Below are positions 57,364 through 64,000 of a stretch of 64,000 nucleotides of DNA, one piece after another. This stretch comes from Hypoxylon rubiginosum. Its lineage: Eukaryota; Ascomycota; Sordariomycetes; Xylariales; Hypoxylaceae. The notes below the pieces were generated by a model. That model did no database searches. It had not been told where the DNA came from and worked only from the letters and a program-made list of their open reading frames with translations. A program made the translations under genes and the position numbers. The DNA is taken from the NCBI GenBank assembly GCA_902806565.1, contig CADCXA010000037.1, forward strand, positions 496,001-560,000, written 5' to 3'. Numbering within the stretch: position 1 is the first letter of the stretch; each line of letters begins with the position of its first letter.

Positions 57364-60088
57364 ATGGCATTCGCCGCCACGTTGGGTGCGTTAACAGAAG
57401 AATTGATACAAGTCATCACTTCAACGTCAAGTCAGGTAGGTAGGCGTAGAACTTGGCTGTCCCATATACTGGCCAAGTCCGCTTACACGTCTACAGTCAG
57501 ATCCCAACCGCTTCAATGTTCTCAAGGAATCGAGTCTGCGGAAACTCCGTTATCACAACTATCTACGCACCAATCAATTTGAGGTTGAGGAGAAACTTAA
57601 CGGCTTCGAGGAGCATTTTCGCGTCGTCAATCGAGACGGGCTAGCTGATGCACTGAGGGAGCGTTTAGATGCTCTCACTCAAATTCCTAACAAATGGACG
57701 CCTGACATTCTCCACTTGTTATTGCAGCTCGAGGACCAGCCTATTCAGAAGTCTAAGCTTACTGACCTTGATTTACTGAAAGAGCCAGAAGAGGATACTG
57801 GGCCGCCCCTTAAATGGGATGATATTGCTAAGGAAGAAGGCTGGGACCAAGAACGTGACTTATGGAAAGATGTCAACTTCGAAGGAGGCAGCTCTGACGA
57901 CGACAATTTTGAGAGCACATCCGACCTATCGTCCGAGGCTGAAAACACTTCATTATCGTCCATTGAGGCACGCTATCAGAAGTCTCCCGCGGATTTTCTT
58001 GTCGTGTCTCGGGACGAGAACCGACTAAATCAAGTTCGAGAAACTCAGCTTTGGCGTAATGCCGCAGCACCAAAGGACCCGGCAGGAAGATCTCTCAAGA
58101 TTTCTATACCAGAGTCTCATATAGTACGCGAGGTGCTTTTCATGCTGAATGGCTTAGAGAATACACTGTTTGATACTCAGGGGGTTCCGTCATTACACTA
58201 CCAACTCAAGAATACATCTTGGGAGGTTTATAAAGCCTTATTGGGCTCTTTCAGTGAAGCTGGTCGACAATTGTCTGTTCTGCGCGAATTTGCGAAGACT
58301 ACTCAGCATGTTCCATTGTTACAGGTATTCCGAGAGGCGGTTGAAAGACGCCTTCGGTCCTTCGACAGAGAAATATCGAATCTACAAGCCCGATACGTTG
58401 ATATCCAGCAAGATGTCGTCGTTAGTTTGGCAAGAGTTGTAGATGACGTGAAACCTCATCTGCAGCCTCTAGCTTGCTTATCGGACATTATTCAACGACT
58501 CCAACAGTCGAAATATCCTCGCCCATTCCATTACCTGGAGCTTCTTTTCGAAGCTGCTGGGGTCTCCCAGTTGGAGGGAGACGATGTGGTGTATGAGTTC
58601 ATTGCTACTCTGTTCTTGGAATGCTTCCAGGTCTACCTTCGATCTATTCGTCTTTGGATGGAGTCTGGAGAACTCATAGATGGAGACAAAACGTTCTTCA
58701 TCACTAGTTCGACAAGCCAAGTTCCTATGAGCCAAGTCTGGAGAGGTCAGTTCACGCTGCGGAAAACCTCCGACGGCATTCTATATGCGCCACGATTTCT
58801 ACAGCCAGCGTCATCTAAGATACTTACAACCGGCAAGAGCGTTGTTATTCTCAAACTCCTTGGGAAATATCAACCAATCAGTACCTTAGTACCAGACGCG
58901 CCCTTAGAGGTTGATGGTGATTTTGCATCTAGATACGGGCTTTTTGCACCGTTTTCAGAGGTCTTCAACCATGTCTTTGACAAATGGATGGAGAGTAAGC
59001 ACCATGCCGCTTCTACAACTCTCCAGCGAACGCTCTACGAATCCTGCAGTCTCTGGTCGGTATTGAGCGCCCTCCAACATGTATATCTCATGTCAGACGG
59101 GTCTCGTTCTAATATGTTCGCTTTTTCGATATTCAATAACATTGATCTCCTCAACGCGAACTGGCATGATCGATTCAACCTAACATCCCTGGCGCATGAA
59201 GCGTTCGGGAACGTTGCCAATGCCCACCGGATATCTGTCAGCGTGCTAGCAGATGGTCTTGCAGATACTGTTACGGAGATTCGAAGATCGGTTCGAAAAG
59301 GTCTACCGTCGGTCAGGATAATCTATCGTCTGTCCTGGCCACTTCGAATCGTCCTATCAGACGAGAGCCTTGCCCAGTACCAAGCTGTTTTCACTTTCCT
59401 ACTACAGCTTCGGCGGGCGAGTTCCGTCCTTCACAGGTACCGCTTAGTATCTGACAGCGTGGTGGGTACGTCGATTACATCATCGGAGCAAGCTATTTAC
59501 TATGGACTACGGTCGAAGTTTCTCTGGTTCTGCAATACGCTACAATCATATTTAACCACATTAGTCCTTGGACCACTTACGGCTCAGCTTCGCGTAAGCC
59601 TTCAACAAGCGGAGGATGTCTCCGGCATGATTGGATCGCATAGCACCTTTACAAAACAGATGATCAACGAAATGTGTCTAGGCAGTAAGCTTGACCCTAT
59701 CCGGCAATGCATGCTGGACATGTTTGATCTTGCTATCAGGCTTCAGGATGCGCGCCAATTAGAGTCGGAAAGAGAGCAAGAAGAGGCCCAAGAGTTGTCA
59801 CGATTATCGGTGATGTCTTCTCCAATAAGACAGGGGAAACAGAAATATATGAAGAGTGACGACGAGGAAGATGAAACCTTCCTTCTAGAACAAGATAGGA
59901 GTTCGATGATGCAGGATAGGGAGAAGACCTTTGCCGAAATTCTTGTTGAGATTCGAGCGGACTCAAATCGACAGTTGAAATTCATCTGTAGCGGGTTGAG
60001 GGGGGTTGCGAGAGCCAGTGGCGAAGGTGCTGCAGGAAAATGGGACACGCTCGCAGAGATGCTCGAGGTTGGAGTTCAAAGAGCGTAG
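57364..60088 (+). CDS. Gamma-tubulin complex component, GCP5-like (Spc97/Spc98 family)
   Basis: Two exons, 57364-57435 and 57497-60088, give 887 residues. The first exon encodes MAFAATLGALTEELIQVITSTSSQ; the second continues SDPNRFNVLKESSLRKLRYHNYLRTNQF. The GCP fold is visible: the N-terminal part has VREVLFMLNGLENTLF and LFEAAGVSQLEGDDVVYEFIATLFLECFQVYLRSIRLWMESGEL, and the C-terminal part has YRLSWPLRIVLSDESLAQYQAVFTFLLQLRRASSVLH and YYGLRSKFLWFCNTLQSYLTTLVLGPLTAQLRVSLQQAEDVSGMIGSHSTFTKQM. These are signatures of subunits of the gamma-tubulin ring complex that nucleate microtubules at spindle pole bodies. Length, the split second half (RSVRKG linker) and acidic inserts (SSDDDNFESTSD, SDDEEDETF) fit GCP5/Mod21 better than Spc97 or Spc98, but the subclass is inference. 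Confidence 0.85.
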
Positions 60089-61112
60089 ATAATTCTGCCA
60101 ATCTATGTACCTAGGAGGTGTTGTCTGTACGTTACCTACCTGGCAGCCCTGGTAGCTACGTAGTTAGATAGTTCCACTATCACTAACTGTATGATAATAA
60201 TGCACTAGCATGACTGAGTAATGGAGCAGTTCACCTATGACATTCACAGTTACATTTTATTCTCACCGAGGTGGTGGAGCAAATCTAGATCCTCCCTATC
60301 GAATGCTGGTCGGAGCAGGCCCCGGGACTAATAGTCTACCAATGACGTTCCCCTGACAACCTGGATTATAATAATCGGTCCTCCCGAAGAACGCATCGAG
60401 CTAACTATATACATACACATGTACGCAGATCAGACAGAAAACTATCTCTAACATTCTCCTAAAAATCATATTCCGGCAGGAAATTAGCACTATCCTAGTG
60501 CCCGTCGATGGCAGAGCATTTCTTCAGATCTTGTCCGCCGACTATGACCAATTATGACGAGGGCATTCCTAGCTTGGCTCATTTGTACCAAAGCCAATTC
60601 GGCGTAGCGCAGGGGGTCGGGGACTTAAGCTCTTGGAGGCCTACCCGAAAGAAGGTCGGGCAGGCCGGGGGTGGAATAACCGATGATGGAATCCTCCCGA
60701 GTTCGAGGTGTGCGCGGACTAAGCCCCCTGCATCGGTTCTTGGCGTGCATCATGGTGCCGGGGAAGTGGGGCTTAGTGAGAATCAAGAAGAGTACAAAGT
60801 ACATAGATACCTTTTGATCCTCAGCCCCAGCTTCAGCCGCAGCCATCGGAAATGAGCCTCAGGATGAGTAACGCAAGTGAGGCTGGATTTGCACGTGATC
60901 ATTAGCGCCACATGCCCACTTCATTCCGGTCAAACTCAGGTCGCGCCCGAGTTATCGGAAATCAACTCCGGTTCCATCGCCATACTCAATCCTCATCACA
61001 GCTTCGCATCTACAACTTGTCACGGAGCACCTCATACTTAAATATTCTCATCCTCAGCACCTCGTAAAGCTGAACCTCGTTCTTTCCGGTTCATCTTGGA
61101 CAATAACCAATC
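60089..61112. other. Intergenic region, 1 kb
   Basis: A partial TACCTAGG lies at about 60107. A 115-codon frame at 60508-60855 has no recognisable domain, and its codon choice looks non-coding. The final part is the promoter of YJU2. Confidence 0.45.
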
Positions 61113-62398
61113 ATGTCTGAACGCAAAGTTCTCAGTACGTTGCCCCCAAACCTTAGCTATCTTTTCGTCCTACCCCCAGCCACAGTAGTAATTTGAGAAT
61201 TTGCAATACTAACGCTGCGCACAGCCAAATACTACCCGCCGGACTTCGATCCGAGCCAGCTCAAGCGCGTCCGCGGACCCAAGGCTGCGGGACCCAAAGT
61301 CCAAACCGTCCGTCTCGCAGCCCCGTTCAGCATGAAATGCACCTCATGCGGAGGTAAGCTGCCTCCCTACGTAGATACTTTCGCTATGAAACTCTCTGCT
61401 AACGACTCATTTCTTCATAAAGAATACATCTACAAAGGCAGAAAGGTATGAAACCTGGTATATATGGAGCCCCATAAGAAAACGTATGTTTACATAAAAA
61501 ATAGTTCAACGCACGGAAAGAGACTCCGCAAGAGGAGAAATATCTCGGCATTCAAATCTTCAGGTACGTACATAACTCTAGACCTCTTGCCTACTGTTTC
61601 AACAGAAGCTAACTTATTCACAGTATGTTAGAGCCTTTTTTTCTTTCGCTCGCTCCTTTTTTCTATACAAATACAAGAGACTAACTCAGAACAGGATTCT
61701 ATATTCGCTGTACAAGATGCAGTGGGCAGATCACGTTCAAGACCGACCCCAAGAATCAAGATTATGTATGTCGAGTCACCATAACCTGCTACTGTGCGGT
61801 TTCGAGTTTCTAATATCGTTTATAGGCATGCGAGAGCGGAGCAAAACGGAGCACAGAACCGTGGCGCGTGGGGCACGAGGAGACGGATGAGGAGCGTCTG
61901 GACAGGCTAGAGCGCGAAGAGGAGGAAGAGCGGAACGCCATGGTAGAACTTGAGGCTAAGACGGTAGATGCTAAGCGCGAGATGGCAGTTGCAGACGCAC
62001 TCGACGAAATTCGCACGCGAAACGCCCGACTAGAACGCGCTAACGCAGACGGTGTGGAAGTGGGCGTCGCCGCGCCCGTGGATACCGATGCCGAGCGGCA
62101 GGAGAGAGAGGACGCGGAGGCGGCAAGGAAGGCTTTCGAGTTCGCGCGGCAAGTCGACAGCATTATGGAAGAGGTCCCAGACGATGAGGTCGACGACGCA
62201 GCTTCTGCATCTACTTCAGCGTCAGCTTCGCTCTTCACTCCTGAGGCTAGCGGCAGCCCGGTTCCCCAGCCGGAGCCAGCACCAACAGCAAGCACGGCGT
62301 CCAAGGACATGCCACCCCCCTCATTCAAGCGGGTGGTCAAGAAAAAGAAGGATCATTCGGCAATGCTCGGCATCAAGAAGAAGCCGTCTCTCGTGTAA
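61113..62398 (+). CDS. YJU2: Splicing factor Yju2 (Cwc16/CCDC94 family)
   Basis: Six exons, 61113-61134, 61225-61353, 61423-61445, 61505-61562, 61695-61765 and 61826-62398, give 291 residues. The start [22 protein letters not shown] is the family's invariant opening. Four cysteines, C46, C49, C83 and C86 (CTSC and CTRC), form the zinc site; [27 protein letters not shown] and [12 protein letters not shown] are conserved. The C-terminal half is helical and charged, with a basic end ([20 protein letters not shown]). Yju2 enters the spliceosome with the Prp19 complex and promotes the first catalytic step. The segment between 61562 and 61695 is not a single plain intron: only nested removal of two introns gives IFRFYIRC (see the separate entry). 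Confidence 0.95.
61563..61694 (+). other. Spliceosomal twin intron (stwintron), type D1,2, in YJU2
   Basis: An internal intron, 61564-61623 (GTACGT ... GCTAAC ... CACAG), sits between the first and second base of the external donor. Its removal brings G61563 next to TATGTTAG, making the donor GTATGT of an external intron that ends at CAG 61692-61694, with its own branch GACTAAC at about 61679-61685. Joined this way, codon A|GA gives IFRFYIRC, the conserved family sequence. A single GT-AG intron from the visible donor ends in the wrong frame at the best acceptor, or inserts two extra residues. Confidence 0.8.
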
Positions 62399-63611
62399 GC
62401 TACAGAAAATTCTGATCAGGTCATGACTGCTGGGTTTCCATAGCATTTAGCGGGCGGTATTAGGGCCGGGCTGGCGTATGAATTGAATGATTGGCAGGAA
62501 CAAAACGAATATGTAATATTTTTTCGACCGTGATATCCCCCGATGCGACCTTACATTGCTTGGTTCGTTGCATACATACAAGGTCAGAGTAACAGTTTGT
62601 TGCTGCTTTTCTTTCGCATGTCACCCCGTGACGCGCCCCCCACGGCCGGAGTTGGTCATAAAAATAAGATTCTGCATGAGAAAAAAAGGAAAAGGAAAAG
62701 AAAACTGGTACGCTGACATAATTAGGGAGGGTGTCGTCGGCCCAGAACCTGCGGGGCTTACTGATGTACTGATGCGTATTAGAAAGTTGGTGATTGGGCC
62801 GAGGGAAGGTATTCCGAACGAACGCCTTACCGTGCCGCCTAGATCACGTTCGGACCTTTCCATACTTGTCATACGATATACCCAAACACAGCATACGAGA
62901 CACGACGATGGAGGGATTCGGGAAGCGTACCTATTCGACGTCGTTACCGGTCGAATGTATTGCCGGCGGGAGTTAGGCACCTTCGCGGATTATCAATGCT
63001 CGAAAGGGGAATATTAATATGGCACAAGTCAACATGCACAGCCAATGTGATCATGAGAAAATAGCATGTAAACGTTGTAATAGGTTGAACGTTCAAGATC
63101 GACCCGAACTAAGGTCGATCATCGTCAGATTCGTATTCTCGTACGACTTATCTCATCACAAGTCGTTTTGCTTAAGCTAAGTTATGTATCTGTCTCCTTT
63201 GTTGCTATGTCGGAGAACAAATGGGTTTAACCCTTCCACCGCACGCTTTGTTTCCCGGCGTCATCTGGCCTACGCGGCCGGATTGCTTTGTTCCCTGTGT
63301 TTCCCTCTCCATTGTTTCTCGTCGGGGTTCACCCGAAGCGATGACTTTCATGGGGCCCTCGTATCTGCCACGAAAGAAGGCCAACTCATGATTTGATGTA
63401 CAGATGCTTGCTTTCCCCAAGAAATCCCCGTGTAACGCCTAGCGTAGTAGTGTACATGTTGTGTGGCTACGAAGCTCTTTTCAAGCTGAGCCGATGTGTT
63501 TTTGAATTTATTCGCCGATCGTCATTTCGACGGTACTGTGTTCGTGTGCGTGTACGTATGTGCTTGTTTATTTCCATCTTTCTCGATCATTCTGTCCAAT
63601 ATATCTTAAAT
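62399..63611. other. Intergenic region, 1.2 kb
   Basis: The stretch holds the 3' ends of the converging YJU2 gene and the small protein gene. A 153-codon frame at 62556-63017 starts without a good context and shows no domain. No RNA gene or repeat is recognised. Confidence 0.45.
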
Positions 63612-63857
63612 TCAGTCGTGGTATTCGACATCCGGACTCCTCGACGACGTTGATCCTGTTGATGATGATGACGTGCCGTTGGGTAGACCGGGAAAGTGAG
63701 AGCGCGACGTCCGGCCGTTTCGCCGACTCGTGGGCATGTTCGCAGCCTCCATCTGCCTCTTGGTGTGTTGGTGCATGGACCGAGCGTAGCTTGCCAGGTC
63801 TACTGGCGGGGGAAGCGACGACGGCATGGAAATAGAGTAATTGCTTCGGGAAGACAT
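63612..63857 (-). CDS. Small serine-rich protein, 81 residues
   Basis: One exon on the minus strand from the ATG at 63857. The sequence MSSRSNYSISMPSSLPPPVDLASYARSMHQHTKRQMEAA begins with a Ser/Pro-rich stretch, then a short amphipathic helix, and ends in a Ser/Thr-rich tail (GTSSSSTGSTSSRSPDVEYHD). I recall similar short proteins from other sordariomycetes but no function. No signal peptide or membrane segment. The start is chosen because the longer open frame upstream begins only at a TTG. The Ser-rich tail and the basic patch (TSRRNGRTSRSHF) suggest a phosphorylated, disordered protein; this is inference. Confidence 0.6.
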   Translation of the reverse strand: MSSRSNYSISMPSSLPPPVDLASYARSMHQHTKRQMEAANMPTSRRNGRTSRSHFPGLPNGTSSSSTGSTSSRSPDVEYHD

Positions 63858-64000
63858 GGTGGATGTTTTGATGTTTGAGACGCAGTCTGGTGTAGAAGGA
63901 AGATAAGGGGTTTCAAGCCGGCTTGATCGTTGATGGGATTGGGTTGGATTGTGGAATGACAAAGAAATCTGAAGCCAGTTCGTACTTAATGATGAATGAT

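Noticed and set aside
60508..60855. 115-codon plus-strand frame
   Set aside because: No recognisable family and composition like non-coding DNA; retained only as a note.
61135..61224. Possible twin intron in the first YJU2 intron (90 bases)
   Set aside because: Only one convincing branch point (ACTAAC) is present and a plain GT-AG intron gives the conserved protein.
62556..63017. 153-codon plus-strand frame
   Set aside because: No domain, poor start context, starts and ends inside a 3' intergenic region; no splice extension found.

Overview
The window is nuclear DNA of a filamentous ascomycete fungus. Genes are split by short introns of about 50 to 70 bases with GTRNGT donors, CTRAC-type branch points and YAG acceptors. 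Several proteins point the same way: a fungal-length GCN2, a Pet127 homologue, a KRE2/MNT1 mannosyltransferase, a Cut12-like spindle pole protein and secreted cyanovirin-N proteins. A sordariomycete is most likely, but this rests on the gene complement and is inference. Most gene models below were assembled by hand across introns, and in every case the joined frame runs without a stop.

Region by region. At 0.4-5.7 kb lie a frameshifted membrane protein gene, a proline iminopeptidase and an eight-exon dipeptidyl peptidase III. At 7.0-10.1 kb a methyltransferase and a cytochrome P450 converge. At 10.3-10.9 kb is a broken RelA/SpoT-like gene. At 13.1-16.9 kb are the calcium-regulated aspartate/glutamate carrier and an F-box-like protein. 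From 16.9 to 21.3 kb I see no gene. At 21.3-23.9 kb are the translational GTPase DRG1/Rbg1 and a Spo12-type cell-cycle protein. The stretch 23.9-31.3 kb is accessory: a MITE with a target-site duplication, a tRNA-like Pol III unit, one intact three-exon gene of unknown function, and decayed coding sequence that includes a His-Me finger endonuclease relic. At 31.3-44.3 kb is a dense housekeeping block: acyl-CoA dehydrogenase, Cwc2, UreF, Cut12-like and GCN2. At 45.1-48.9 kb four secreted cyanovirin-N homology (CVNH) genes stand in tandem, each with its own copy of a shared promoter block. At 49.5-62.4 kb are Pet127, MORG1/WDR83, a mannosyltransferase, a gamma-tubulin complex subunit and Yju2. 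A small conserved protein closes the window.

The observations I rate highest are these. (1) One Yju2 intron reads as a spliceosomal twin intron (stwintron): only nested excision gives the conserved protein. (2) The four CVNH genes arose by tandem duplication of units of about 1.0-1.1 kb, promoters included. (3) A 131-bp MITE has nearly perfect 44-bp terminal inverted repeats. (4) The palindrome TACCTAGGTA is strongly over-represented between genes. Two splicing factors (Cwc2, Yju2) and two spindle/microtubule genes (Cut12-like, GCP5-like) occur here, but they are separated and their strands do not suggest co-regulation.
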